A model generated the notes under the pieces. The model saw only the letters and a program-made list of their open reading frames with translations. It ran no database searches and was not told the DNA's origin. Positions 17,179 to 25,809 of a DNA stretch of 64,000 nt are shown one piece after another. This DNA is from Actinomadura cremea. GTDB lineage: Bacteria; Actinomycetota; Actinomycetes; Streptosporangiales; Streptosporangiaceae. Position 1 is the stretch's first letter; each line of letters begins with the position of its first letter. A program made the position numbers and the translations under genes. Location of the stretch: NCBI RefSeq assembly GCF_014648495.1, contig NZ_BMRF01000002.1:1-64000 (forward strand), given 5' to 3'.

Positions 17179-18390
17179 CTACCGGCGCAGCCTAGCAACC
17201 AAGCGATCGGTCAAGACAGGTGCGGTGGCGGCGAGCAGCGCGACCGCCAGCATGGACAGGACGTACAGGCCCGTCCCGGTCCACGCGCCGTGCTCGAACG
17301 CGAAGCCGCCGGCCGTCCCGCCCAGGCTGCTGCCGAGGTAGTACGCGCACAGGTACAGGGCGGACGCCTGCGCGCGGTGCGTGGACGCGCGCACCCCGAC
17401 CCACCCGCTCGCCACCGAGTGCGCGGCGAAGAACCCGACCGTGAACACCAGCAGGCCCGCGCCGACCAGGGGCAGCACCGGCGGGAACATCAGCACGAGC
17501 CCCGCCGCCGCGAGGACGAGCGCCCCGGCGAGCACCGTCCGGCGTCCGGCCCGGTCGGCGAGGACGCCCGCCCGCGCGGACGCCGCCGACCCCGCCAGGT
17601 TCATCACCGCGATCAGACTGACGATGGCCATCGGCAGATGGAACGGCGCCTCCAGCAGCCGGTACGTCAGGAAGTTGTAGACCGTCACGAACCCGGCCAT
17701 CGCCGTCAACGCCACCACGTAGAGGCGGCGCATCGCCGGGTCCGACAGATGCGTGCGCAGCCCCCGGTAGTCCACCCGGCCCGGACGGTGGAAGCGCGAT
17801 GGGGGGAGCAGCAGCCAGAACGCGACCGTGAACAGCAGGGCCAGCAGGCCGGTCGCGGCGAGCGCCCACCGCCAGCCGCCGACGTCCGTGACGGCGCCCG
17901 GCACCACCCGTCCGAGCACCCCGCCGATGCCCGTCCCGGCCACGTAGCGGCCCATCGCGCCGCCGAGGTGCGCGCCGTCCACCTCCTCGGCCAGGTACGC
18001 CATCGCGACCGCGGGCACCCCCGCCAGCGCGAGCCCCTGCACCGCCCGCCCGGCGGCGAGCAGCGGGAACGACGTGCACAGCGGCAGCAGCAGCCCGATG
18101 ACGGCCGACGCCGCCGCCGACACGAGCATCACCGGCGTCCGCCCGTACCGCTCCGACAGCGAGCTGACCGGGATCACCGCGACCGCGACGGCGCCCGTGG
18201 CCAGCGAGACGAGGAGGCTCGCCCGCGCCGGGGCCACGCCGAGGCTCACCGACAGTTCGGGCAGCAGCGCCTGCGTGCAGTAGAGCGACATGAACGTCGT
18301 CAGACCGGCCGCGAACAGTGCCAGGTTCAAGCGACGCAGACCAGGCGAACCGGGCACATGCCGCTGCGACTTCTCCAAGGTCACGGTCAT
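17179..18390 (-). CDS. MFS transporter (AraJ/YnfM-like)
   Basis: A 403-residue major facilitator with about 12 membrane helices. The loop-2 motif LSERYGRTPVML and its repeat LADRAGRRTVLAG in the second half are characteristic. Relatives export sugars, drugs or metabolites by proton antiport. It is divergent from a LysR regulator, the usual control arrangement for this transporter group, with a 78-base gap. Confidence 0.85.
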   Translation of the reverse strand: MTVTLEKSQRHVPGSPGLRRLNLALFAAGLTTFMSLYCTQALLPELSVSLGVAPARASLLVSLATGAVAVAVIPVSSLSERYGRTPVMLVSAAASAVIGLLLPLCTSFPLLAAGRAVQGLALAGVPAVAMAYLAEEVDGAHLGGAMGRYVAGTGIGGVLGRVVPGAVTDVGGWRWALAATGLLALLFTVAFWLLLPPSRFHRPGRVDYRGLRTHLSDPAMRRLYVVALTAMAGFVTVYNFLTYRLLEAPFHLPMAIVSLIAVMNLAGSAASARAGVLADRAGRRTVLAGALVLAAAGLVLMFPPVLPLVGAGLLVFTVGFFAAHSVASGWVGVRASTHRAQASALYLCAYYLGSSLGGTAGGFAFEHGAWTGTGLYVLSMLAVALLAATAPVLTDRLVARLRR

Positions 18391-18468
18391 GCGCCAAGGT
18401 TCCGCCCCGCCGATCCATGCGTCCAATGACGCTTTACTCTGCGACCGATGCGGATTCATCATGAGTCC

Positions 18469-19386
18469 ATGGATCTCCTCACCGTCCGGTGGTTCCTGAC
18501 GGTCGCGGAGCTCGGGCATGTGACGAACGCCGCGTCCGAACTCCGGATCTCGCAGCCCGGACTGTCCCGCGCGATCGCCCGTCTCGAAGGCGAACTCGGC
18601 TTCCCGCTGCTCGACCGGGCCGGGCGCGGCGTCGCGCTCAGCCCGTACGGCCGGGTCTTCGCCGAGCACGCGCGCCGGCTCGTCGCCGAGGAGGAGGCCG
18701 TCCGCCGCGCCCTCGCGCAGGCCGCCGACCCCGAGCACGGCGAGGTGTCCCTCGGCTTCCTGCACACGCAGGGGCCCTCGTTCGTCCCCGACCTGATCCG
18801 CCGGTACCGCGAGCACCACCCCGGCGTCGCGTTCCGGCTCAGCCAGGACCGCTCCGAGCGCGTCACCGCGATGGTCCTCGACGGCCGCGCCGACCTCGCG
18901 GTCAACAGCCCCCGGCCGGATGACCCGTCCCTCACCTGGCACCCGCTCGTCACCGAACGCCTGCAGCTCGCCGTCCCGGCCGCCCACCGGCTCGCGCGGC
19001 GGCGGCGCGCGTCCGTCCGGGACGTCCTGGACGAGCCGTTCGTCGCCCTGCGCGAGGGCGCGCACCTGCGGACCCTCGCCGAGGAGCTGTTCGCGAACGC
19101 CGGCGCCCCGCCCCGCATCGCGTTCGAGGGGGAGGAGACCTCGACCGTCCGCGGGCTCGTCACCGCGGGGCTCGGCGTCGCGATCGTCCCGCCGCCGCGG
19201 CCGGGCGAGGAGTTCTCCGGCCTGCGCCACCTCACCCTCACCGATCCCGGTGCGACCCGCACGATCGGCCTCGTGTGGTCGACCGCCCGCACCCGTCCGC
19301 CCGTCGTGGAGGGGTTCCGCCGGTTCGTCCTGGACCACGGCGGGGAAGGCCAGCTAACTGACTCGTCAGTCACTTGGGTACAGTGA
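18469..19386 (+). CDS. LysR family transcriptional regulator
   Basis: A 305-residue LTTR. The winged helix (about 1-60) reads MDLLTVRWFLTVAELGHV with ISQPGLSRAIARLE as the recognition helix; the rest is the two-lobed ligand-binding domain. It probably activates the divergent MFS gene. ATG 18469 aligns with the normal LysR N-terminus; an upstream in-frame codon at 18448 would add seven atypical residues. A short repeat GATG-CGGATT-CATC (18447-18460) just before the start is a possible autoregulatory site. Confidence 0.85.
   Translation: MDLLTVRWFLTVAELGHVTNAASELRISQPGLSRAIARLEGELGFPLLDRAGRGVALSPYGRVFAEHARRLVAEEEAVRRALAQAADPEHGEVSLGFLHTQGPSFVPDLIRRYREHHPGVAFRLSQDRSERVTAMVLDGRADLAVNSPRPDDPSLTWHPLVTERLQLAVPAAHRLARRRRASVRDVLDEPFVALREGAHLRTLAEELFANAGAPPRIAFEGEETSTVRGLVTAGLGVAIVPPPRPGEEFSGLRHLTLTDPGATRTIGLVWSTARTRPPVVEGFRRFVLDHGGEGQLTDSSVTWVQ
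19359..19372. promoter_or_regulatory. Inverted repeat TGACT-CGTC-AGTCA
   Basis: Perfect 5-base arms lie about 50 bases before the SDR start, overlapping the last codons of the LysR gene. The form suits a TetR-type operator for the SDR/LLM oxidoreductase pair; the cognate regulator is not in the window. Confidence 0.3.
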
Positions 19387-19421
19387 CCGAGTCGGATTCT
19401 GCTCGTGGAAGGAGACCGCGG

Positions 19422-20189
19422 ATGCGGACTGGACTGGAAGGCAAGACCGCCCTGGTCACCGGGGCGTCCCGGGGCATCGGGAAGGCGATCGCCACCGCGC
19501 TGGTCGCCGAGGGCGCCAACGTCGTGCTCTCCTCCCGCAAGCAGGAGGGACTGGACGAGGCCGCCAAGGACATCCTCGCCGCCCACCCGGACGCGCGCGT
19601 CCTCGCCAAGGCCGCCCACGTCGGCGACGCCGAGCAGGCCGCCGCCTGCGTGGACGCCACGATCGCCGAGTTCGGCGGCCTCGACGTCCTGGTCAACAAC
19701 GCCGGGACCAACCCCTACTTCGGCCCGATGGTCGACATCGAGCCGTCCGCCGCCGCGAAGACCGTCGAGGTCAACCAGTTCTCCATCGTCGCGTGGACGA
19801 ACCTCGCCTGGAAGCGCGCCATGCAGGAGAACGGCGGAGCGATCATCAACATCGCGTCCGTCGGCGGCATGGTCACCGAGCACGGCATCGGGTACTACAA
19901 CGCCACCAAGGCGGCCGTCATCCATCTCAGCCGCCAGTTCGCCATGGAGCTCGCCCCGAAGGTGCGGGTCAACTGCATCGCGCCCGGCCTCGTCAAGACG
20001 CACCTGGCGCGCGGGCTCTGGGAGGGCAACGAGGAGGCGATCAGCAAGCACATGCCGCTCGGCCGCCTCGGCGTGCCCGAGGACATCGCCACCGCCGCCG
20101 TCTTCCTCGCGGGCGACACCGCCTCCTGGATGACCGGCCAGACCCTCGTGGTGGACGGCGGCAGCACCATCCGGCCCTCGATCGCCTGA
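19422..20189 (+). CDS. SDR family oxidoreductase (FabG-like)
   Basis: A 255-residue short-chain dehydrogenase. Motifs: TGASRGIG, VNNAGTN, catalytic Ser in IASVGG, YYNATKAAV, and the C-terminal MTGQTLVVDGG. Such enzymes interconvert 3-oxoacyl and 3-hydroxyacyl groups or other alcohols with NAD(P)H. ATG 19422 has GGAAGGAG upstream. An F420-type oxidoreductase starts 17 bases after its stop, so the two form an operon. Confidence 0.85.
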   Translation: MRTGLEGKTALVTGASRGIGKAIATALVAEGANVVLSSRKQEGLDEAAKDILAAHPDARVLAKAAHVGDAEQAAACVDATIAEFGGLDVLVNNAGTNPYFGPMVDIEPSAAAKTVEVNQFSIVAWTNLAWKRAMQENGGAIINIASVGGMVTEHGIGYYNATKAAVIHLSRQFAMELAPKVRVNCIAPGLVKTHLARGLWEGNEEAISKHMPLGRLGVPEDIATAAVFLAGDTASWMTGQTLVVDGGSTIRPSIA

Positions 20190-20205
20190 CCGTCTAGGAG
20201 CCCAC

Positions 20206-21162
20206 ATGTCTCGCTGGGGACTGACCATTCCGCTTTCCGGGCCGCTCGCCGAGCAGCGCGAGCTCATCGAGAGCCTGCCCGGCCTCGGCTACACCGACGC
20301 GTGGTCCGCCGAGACGAACGGCACCGACGCGTTCACCCCGCTCGCCCTCGCCTCCCAGTGGGCCCCCGAGCTGCGCCTCGGCCCCGCGATCGTCCCGGTC
20401 TACACGCGCGGACCCGCCCTCCTCGCCCAGCAGGCCGCTACGCTCGCGGACCTCGCGCCGGGACGGTTCGTCATGGGCATCGGCACGTCGTCGGACACGA
20501 TCGTCGAGCGCTGGAACGGCATTCCGTTCGACGAACCGTACAAGCGCGTCCGCGACACGGTCCGTTTCCTGCGCAAGGCCCTGGCCGGTGAGAAGGTCAA
20601 GGAGGAATACGACACCTTCACGGTCAAGGGCTTCAAGCTCGAGAACGCCCCCGCCACGCCGCCCCCGATCGTGCTGGCGGCCCTGCGTCCCGGCATGCTC
20701 CGGCTGGCCGCCCGCGAGGCCGACGGCGCCATCACGAACTGGCTGGCGCCCAAGGACGTCCGGACGGTCCGGTCCGAGCTCGGCGCCGACCCCGAGCTCA
20801 TCGCCCGCCTGTTCGTCTGCCCGACCGAGAACGCCGACGAGGCCCGCGCCATCGGCCGCTGGATGATCGCCGCCTACATGACGGTCCCGGTCTACCGCGC
20901 CTTCCACGAATGGCTCGGCCGCGGCGAGGCCCTGCGGGCGATGAACGAGGCGTGGGCCGCCGGGGACCGCAAGAAGGCCCTCGAGGTCATCCCGGACGAG
21001 GTCGTCGACGACCTGATCGTCCACGGGTCGCCCGCACAGTGCCGTGCCCGGGTCCGCGAGTACGTCGACGACGGCCTCACGACGCCCGTCCTCGCGATCG
21101 TCCCGACGAAGGACCTGCCGGCCGCCGAAGCGGTGCGGGCCCTGGCGCCCACCGCCGGCTAG
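20206..21162 (+). CDS. LLM-class (probably F420-dependent) oxidoreductase
   Basis: A 318-residue luciferase-like TIM-barrel enzyme. Typical segments are LGYTDAWSAETNGTDAF, RLGPAIVPVYTRGPALLAQQAATLADL and GIGTSSDTIVERWNG. Relatives in actinomycetes transfer hydride with coenzyme F420, often on lipid or steroid intermediates. It is in an operon with the preceding SDR and is closed by the strong hairpin at 21180-21210. Confidence 0.8.
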   Translation: MSRWGLTIPLSGPLAEQRELIESLPGLGYTDAWSAETNGTDAFTPLALASQWAPELRLGPAIVPVYTRGPALLAQQAATLADLAPGRFVMGIGTSSDTIVERWNGIPFDEPYKRVRDTVRFLRKALAGEKVKEEYDTFTVKGFKLENAPATPPPIVLAALRPGMLRLAAREADGAITNWLAPKDVRTVRSELGADPELIARLFVCPTENADEARAIGRWMIAAYMTVPVYRAFHEWLGRGEALRAMNEAWAAGDRKKALEVIPDEVVDDLIVHGSPAQCRARVREYVDDGLTTPVLAIVPTKDLPAAEAVRALAPTAG

Positions 21163-21179
21163 CGCGCCGCCGCACCACC

Positions 21180-21210
21180 GGAGGGAGCCGACCGACGGTC
21201 GGCTCCCTCC
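21180..21210 (+). terminator. Strong hairpin terminator
   Basis: A perfect 14-base stem (GGAGGGAGCCGACC and its complement) with a 3-base loop is followed by TTCTC, 17 bases after the LLM oxidoreductase stop. It closes the SDR/LLM transcription unit. Confidence 0.85.
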
Positions 21211-21375
21211 TTCTCGTCGCTCGCCGCCCCCGCCCGCGCCGCGCCGGGCGTCCGTGCCGGCCCCGCACGGACGCCCGGAAAGCTTGCCGAGTCGCTAACC
21301 TTCCGAGGTTATTCGATTACCATGAGTGGTCTGCCCGTGCACGGGTCCCGGGCGCAGACGACACAGGAGCGCGAC

Positions 21376-22242
21376 GTGAACCACGGGGACGAGCTGCGCC
21401 GGGAGATCCTCGCGGAAGGGGTCACTCCGCTCATCGGGGTGTTCGACATGTTCTCCGCCTCGGTCGCCGCGCAGCACTACGACGGCCTGTTCGTCTCGGG
21501 CTTCGGGTTCGCCGCGTCCCACTACGGCCTGCCCGACATCGGCTTCATCGCCTGGCCCGACATGGTGGCGTTCGCGCAGCGCCTGCGGACCGCCTTCCCG
21601 CGCCGGCACCTCCTGGTCGACATCGACGACGGCTATGTCGACACCGAGGTCGCCTGCCATGTCATCGAGCAGCTGGAGCTGATCGGCGCGTCCGGCGTCA
21701 TCCTGGAGGACCAGGCGCGCCCGCGCCGCTGCGGCCACGTCGACGGCAAGCTGCTCCTGCCGCTGGAGGAGTACCTGGCCAAGCTCGCCAAGGTGCTGGA
21801 GGCCCGGCGCGACCTGGTGGTCGTGGCCCGCACCGACGCCGTCGGCGAGGAGGAGATCCTGCTGCGCGCGCGGGCGCTGGCCGAGACCGAGGCCGACGTC
21901 GTCCTGGTCGACGGGGTCCGCGGCGTGGACGACATCCGGCGGATCCGCGCGGCCCTCGGCGGCAAGCCGCTGCTGTTCAACCAGATCGCGGGCGGCCGGT
22001 CGCCGCGCCTGTCGCTCCCCGAACTGGCCGCTCTCGGGGTGAACGTGGCCATCTACAGCACGCCCTGCCTGTTCGCGGCGCAGGGTGCCATGGACGAGGC
22101 GTTGCTGCGGCTCCGGCGCGACGACGGGCGCCTGCCCGAGCCGACGCCCACGAGCATCGGCGTCGCGGAGTCGCTCGCCCTGCTGGAGCGGAACATCACC
22201 CGGAGACCACCGAGGGCGCGGCAGCCCGCGGTCCCCCGCTGA
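21376..22242 (+). CDS. Isocitrate lyase/PEP mutase family protein
   Basis: A 288-residue TIM-barrel enzyme of the ICL/PEPM superfamily. The metal-binding segments LLVDIDDGYVD and VILEDQ are present, as is a CGH loop (RRCGHVDGK) like that of isocitrate lyase and 2-methylisocitrate lyase. It may be a C-C lyase or phosphonate-type enzyme; the exact reaction cannot be assigned. GTG 21376 has an ACAGGAG ribosome site and is preferred; an in-frame ATG at 21322 would add 18 residues of low similarity to family N-termini. Confidence 0.75.
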   Translation: MNHGDELRREILAEGVTPLIGVFDMFSASVAAQHYDGLFVSGFGFAASHYGLPDIGFIAWPDMVAFAQRLRTAFPRRHLLVDIDDGYVDTEVACHVIEQLELIGASGVILEDQARPRRCGHVDGKLLLPLEEYLAKLAKVLEARRDLVVVARTDAVGEEEILLRARALAETEADVVLVDGVRGVDDIRRIRAALGGKPLLFNQIAGGRSPRLSLPELAALGVNVAIYSTPCLFAAQGAMDEALLRLRRDDGRLPEPTPTSIGVAESLALLERNITRRPPRARQPAVPR

Positions 22243-22344
22243 GTCCCGGCCGGGCGATCATGGCCGGTGCCGCCGGGTGTTTAGGCGCCGGGGCCAGCGG
22301 GGAGGGAGGGCGGGATCCATGCATACGACGAGTAGGAGCTGATC

Positions 22345-22635
22345 GTGCTCACGCTGACGAGCGGCGCGGTGCAGGTCATCCGCAACGTGACCGCCAATCC
22401 CGAGCTGCCGCCCGAGACCGGGATCCGGATCGAGTCCGGCATCGACGGTTCGGACGCGCTGCGGCTGTCGGTCGCGTCCGCGCCGGAGGCCGGCGACCAG
22501 GTCGTCGAGGAGGAGGGCGCGAAGGTGTACCTCGAGCCGGCGGCGGCCCAGCTGCTGGACGACAAGACGCTCGACGCCCAGGTCGACCCGCAGGGCGACG
22601 TGGCGTTCACCATCGCGGAGGGAACCGCGACCTGA
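22345..22635 (+). CDS. HesB/IscA-like protein without cysteines
   Basis: A 96-residue protein with the HesB/IscA fold pattern (VYLEPAAAQLLDDKTLDAQVD). It has no cysteines at all, so it cannot hold an iron-sulfur cluster through the usual three Cys ligands. Such Cys-free HesB-like proteins are widespread in actinomycetes and are of unknown function. GTG 22345 follows TAGGAG. Confidence 0.65.
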   Translation: MLTLTSGAVQVIRNVTANPELPPETGIRIESGIDGSDALRLSVASAPEAGDQVVEEEGAKVYLEPAAAQLLDDKTLDAQVDPQGDVAFTIAEGTAT

Positions 22636-22715
22636 ACGATGCGAGGACGGTTCGGGCCGGGACGCGCCGCGCGTCCCGGCCCGAGCGCCGTCCCGGGCAC
22701 GGTGACGAGGCCGTC

Positions 22716-22907
22716 TCAGGCCGCCGCGACGAGCAGGACGACCGCGACGGCGGCGGCGACCGTGGTCAGGACGAGGAACGCCGCGACGATCGCGCAGCCG
22801 AGGCCGCGCGGCTGGTCGCGCCAGGTTCCGTAGCGGTCGCGCACTTGCCGGTCCAGGTCGTCACGGTCGTCGCGGTCGATCCCCGCGGCCTCGCGGTCGT
22901 CGGTCAC
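22716..22907 (-). CDS. Small single-helix membrane protein
   Basis: A 63-residue protein. The first 35 residues are strongly charged (Asp/Arg-rich) and the last 25 form one hydrophobic helix ending in poly-Ala. No known family recognised. The GTG start at 22907 lies 13 bases after the stop of the gene upstream, so it may be the last cistron of the phosphotransferase operon. Confidence 0.5.
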   Translation of the reverse strand: MTDDREAAGIDRDDRDDLDRQVRDRYGTWRDQPRGLGCAIVAAFLVLTTVAAAVAVVLLVAAA

Positions 22908-22920
22908 GGGGGCCAGTGTT

Positions 22921-24006
22921 TCACCCGAACGAGGGGTGCGGGCCGAGGGCCCAGTATTCGAAGAGGCCGTGCCCGGTCGTCCCGTCCGCGTACTCGTAGC
23001 GGGCGAGGGAGTCGACCATGCCCCACATGCGGGCGGCGTCCTCGGGGTCGCGGGTGTCGAGGGTGACGCCCTGCACCTTGAGGTCGGGCCCCTGGTACAT
23101 GCCGTGCTTCCAGTCGGGTTCGAGGCCGTAGCCGGTGCCGACCATGAGGTGGACGGGCAGGATCGGCGTCGCCGCGATCGTGAACGGGGTGCCGTTCGGC
23201 GGCGCGAACCCGATCGCGGCGGTCACGACCTCGCGGGTGTCGGTCTTGTAGACCGGGCGGTACTCGGGACGTCCCAGGTACTCGGGTTCGCGGGACGGGT
23301 CGGCCCACACACGCGTGGCCTCTTCGAGCACGCGGCGTCCGTGCTCGTCCTCCTGGACGATGCACAGGATCGAGTGGTCGTCGAACTGCATCGGCGCGTA
23401 CATCCAGTAGAAGGTGCCGGCGTTCTTCGACTGGATGCCGGGCGGTTCGGGCTCGCCCACGGGGCGGATGCCCCACGAGCGGTCGCGGGAGCCCCACCAC
23501 ACGTCCGGCGTGACGTCGACGCGCTCGTCCCCGATCGCGACGTGGCCCGTCCAGCGGCCGGTCTGCGCGATGCGGCGGGAGTCGAACATGACGCGGTCCT
23601 GCCAGCGCAGGTAGTGCGGCGGTTCGAGGGTCGCGGGGATCGCGCCCTCCCAGGCGAGGTCGAACGACAGCCCGTGCTCGGTCGGGTCGAGGACGACGCG
23701 GAGCCGCTTCAGCCCCTCGCGGACCTCGACGCGGAACGGCCCGACGGCCGTGTCCATCCGGTCGGCGCCGAGTTCCCGCGACGCCCGGACGACCCGGTGC
23801 AGCGGCCCGCGCCGGACGACCGCGAACGCGTCCATGACCCCGAGGTTCGGGTACTGGCCGATGCCGATGAGCATCATGAGGTCGTCCGAGCACGGGTGCA
23901 CGTTGAAGTAGTAGCGGTCGTAGAAGTTGCGGTCGGACGTGGTGACGTGCCGCATCACCTCGGGCGCCTGGTGCACGGGGTAGTCGTCGAGGGGCGAGAG
24001 CGTCAC
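22921..24006 (-). CDS. Uncharacterised protein paired with a phosphotransferase
   Basis: A 361-residue soluble protein with no signal peptide or membrane segment. It is beta-rich, with many Trp, Asp and Tyr residues and segments such as DVWWGSRDRSWGIRP and FYWMYAPMQFDDHS. These recall AttH/hydroxyneurosporene-synthase-type lipocalin-like domains, although I cannot confirm the family. Its GTG start overlaps the phosphotransferase stop (GTGA), and a GGGAGGAA ribosome site lies inside that gene. The coupling implies a joint function, perhaps on a hydroxylated lipid or steroid. Confidence 0.6.
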   Translation of the reverse strand: MTLSPLDDYPVHQAPEVMRHVTTSDRNFYDRYYFNVHPCSDDLMMLIGIGQYPNLGVMDAFAVVRRGPLHRVVRASRELGADRMDTAVGPFRVEVREGLKRLRVVLDPTEHGLSFDLAWEGAIPATLEPPHYLRWQDRVMFDSRRIAQTGRWTGHVAIGDERVDVTPDVWWGSRDRSWGIRPVGEPEPPGIQSKNAGTFYWMYAPMQFDDHSILCIVQEDEHGRRVLEEATRVWADPSREPEYLGRPEYRPVYKTDTREVVTAAIGFAPPNGTPFTIAATPILPVHLMVGTGYGLEPDWKHGMYQGPDLKVQGVTLDTRDPEDAARMWGMVDSLARYEYADGTTGHGLFEYWALGPHPSFG

Positions 24007-25058
24007 GCGGTTCCTCCCAGGATGCGGCCGAGCAGCCGGGTGCAGTTGTTGTCGTGGGGGAATTCGCTGGTCTCGTCGATCCAGCCGAAGTCGATCATCG
24101 CCTGCCCGATCCGGGCCATGATCACCGAGAACTTGAAGCCGGACAGGATCTCGTAGTACGCGAGGTTCCGCATCGGACGGCCGAGGAGTTCCTCGTAGCG
24201 AGCGACGGTGTCGGCGTACGAGGGGAAGCCGGGCAGGCGCGGGACGCCGATGCCGTCGCAGTGGTGCCGGTCGATGAACATGAACCAGGCGAGGTCCTCC
24301 TCGGGGGCGCCGAGGACGGCGTTCTCCCAGTCCAGGGCCGCGACGGGGACGCCGTCGTCGAAGACGACGTTGCCGATGCGGGCGTCCCCCCAGAGCGGGA
24401 CGGGCGGGTCGGGTTCGTCGGGACGGTTCGCGCGGAGCCAGTCGAGGGCCTCCAGCGCGATCTCCTGCGGCCCCGGGTAGGCCCAGTGCAGGTAGTGCTC
24501 GTAGTAGTTGAGCCGCTGGTCGAGGCCGGGGTCGCCCCACGCGGGCTGGCCGAGGAAGCCGAGGTCGAGGGCCCGGACGTCCAGCCGGTGCAGGCGCGCG
24601 AGGACGTCGAGGGTCGACCACCACATCGCGGCCCGCTCGTCCGGTCCGACCTCGGTGACCCAGCCGTCCATGTGGTACGGGGGCATGTCGGTGGGGACGC
24701 GGCCGTCGGCGCGGGCCATGACGAAGAACGGGGCGCCGAGGACGTCGGGGGAGGGCTCCCACCAGTGGACGGCCGGGACGGGCAGGTCCGTGCGCTCCGC
24801 GAGAACGCGCATCAGCCGGTACTGCTCCTCGAAGCGGGGCTCGGGGAACACCTGGTAGTGGACGGGCGCGACGCGGGCGACGCACGGCAGCCGGGCGCCG
24901 TCCGGCGTCTGCGCGTCGAACATCAGCGTCTCGCTGGAGAAGCCGCTGGTCTCGGGTGTCTCGAGGTGGGGGACTCGGGCGCCGGGCAGGTACCGGTGCA
25001 GCCACTGCGACAGGGTGCGCCGGGTGGCCTCGGGGTCGCGCTGGGTGGGAACGGGCAT
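24003..25058 (-). CDS. Aminoglycoside-phosphotransferase-fold kinase
   Basis: A 351-residue APH-fold protein. The Brenner-type catalytic loop reads LWGDARIGNVVFD, with Trp in place of the usual His before Gly-Asp, and the metal-binding ALDWENA follows. Proteins of this group are often encoded with acyl-CoA dehydrogenases and lipid genes in actinobacteria (the FadE36-annotated group). They probably phosphorylate a hydroxylated small molecule; drug resistance is not implied. ATG 25058 has CAGGAGG. A KstR-like site lies 27 bases upstream of the start. Confidence 0.75.
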   Translation of the reverse strand: MPVPTQRDPEATRRTLSQWLHRYLPGARVPHLETPETSGFSSETLMFDAQTPDGARLPCVARVAPVHYQVFPEPRFEEQYRLMRVLAERTDLPVPAVHWWEPSPDVLGAPFFVMARADGRVPTDMPPYHMDGWVTEVGPDERAAMWWSTLDVLARLHRLDVRALDLGFLGQPAWGDPGLDQRLNYYEHYLHWAYPGPQEIALEALDWLRANRPDEPDPPVPLWGDARIGNVVFDDGVPVAALDWENAVLGAPEEDLAWFMFIDRHHCDGIGVPRLPGFPSYADTVARYEELLGRPMRNLAYYEILSGFKFSVIMARIGQAMIDFGWIDETSEFPHDNNCTRLLGRILGGTA

Positions 25059-25084
25059 GGCCGCCTCCTGGCTCGCAACCAAAG

Positions 25085-25098
25085 TGGAACGTGTTCTA
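25085..25098. promoter_or_regulatory. Exact match to the KstR operator consensus
   Basis: TGGAACGTGTTCTA fits TnnAACnnGTTnnA at every fixed position. KstR is the TetR repressor of sterol catabolism in mycobacteria and relatives. The site lies in the divergent region between the phosphotransferase (start 25058) and the MBL hydrolase (start 25156). The repressor gene is not in the window. Confidence 0.5.
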
Positions 25099-25155
25099 TC
25101 AACGCTCCCGGGGGCGGTCAATGGGGGTTCCCGGTGAGCGTGGAAAAATCGAACG

Positions 25156-25809
25156 ATGCGCCTCACCAAGCTCGGACACGCATGTGTCCAGATCAGCAAG
25201 GACGACCGCACGATCGTCATCGACCCCGGCGCGTTCAGCACCGGGGCGGAGGAGGCCCTCGCGGGCGCCGACGCGGTCCTGATCACCCACGAGCACTTCG
25301 ACCACTTCGAGCCCGACGCGCTGCGCAAGGCGATGGCCGCGCGCCCGTCCCTGGAGGTGTGGACGTCCCGCGTCGTCGCCGAGAAGCTCGCCGACCTGGG
25401 CGGACGCGTTCACCAGGTGGGGCACGGCGACGCGGTGACGATCGCCGGGTTCGACGTCCACGTCTACGGCGAGGACCACGAGATCCTGCATCCGGACGTC
25501 CCGCCGATCCCCAACACCGGCTTCCTGGTGGACGGCGAGATCTTCCACCCGGGCGACGCGCTGACCGTGCCGGGCGAGCCCGTCCGGACGCTCTGCCTGC
25601 CGGGGAACGCCCCCTGGCTGAAGGCGCCCGAGATGTTCACCTACGTGCGCGAGGTCCGCCCCGAGCGCGCCTACATCATCCATGACGGTCTGCTGAACGA
25701 CATCGGGCTCACGGTCATGAACACCAACGCGTCCAAGGCGCTCGAAGAGATCGGCAAGACCTGCACCCGGCTGGCCCCGGGAGAGTCCGCGGAGTTGGGC
25801 GACGCGTGA
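25156..25809 (+). CDS. MBL-fold metal-dependent hydrolase
   Basis: A 217-residue metallo-beta-lactamase-fold protein. The metal motif HEHFDH, a later His, and the Asp in IFHPGDAL indicate a dinuclear site; the protein is of the short UlaG-like kind. It hydrolyses an ester, lactone or phosphodiester; substrate unknown. No good ribosome site precedes ATG 25156, so translation may be leaderless. Its stop overlaps the next start (GTGA). Confidence 0.8.
   Translation: MRLTKLGHACVQISKDDRTIVIDPGAFSTGAEEALAGADAVLITHEHFDHFEPDALRKAMAARPSLEVWTSRVVAEKLADLGGRVHQVGHGDAVTIAGFDVHVYGEDHEILHPDVPPIPNTGFLVDGEIFHPGDALTVPGEPVRTLCLPGNAPWLKAPEMFTYVREVRPERAYIIHDGLLNDIGLTVMNTNASKALEEIGKTCTRLAPGESAELGDA

Noticed and set aside
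17198-17211. KstR2-like site ACCAAGCGATCGGT before the DUF35 gene
   Set aside because: Only one half-site fits AnCAAG well, and it falls inside the coding end of the MFS gene, so chance is the simpler explanation.
24003-25058. Aminoglycoside resistance gene
   Set aside because: The fold is shared, but the catalytic loop is altered and the neighbours are lipid-type genes; resistance cannot be supported.
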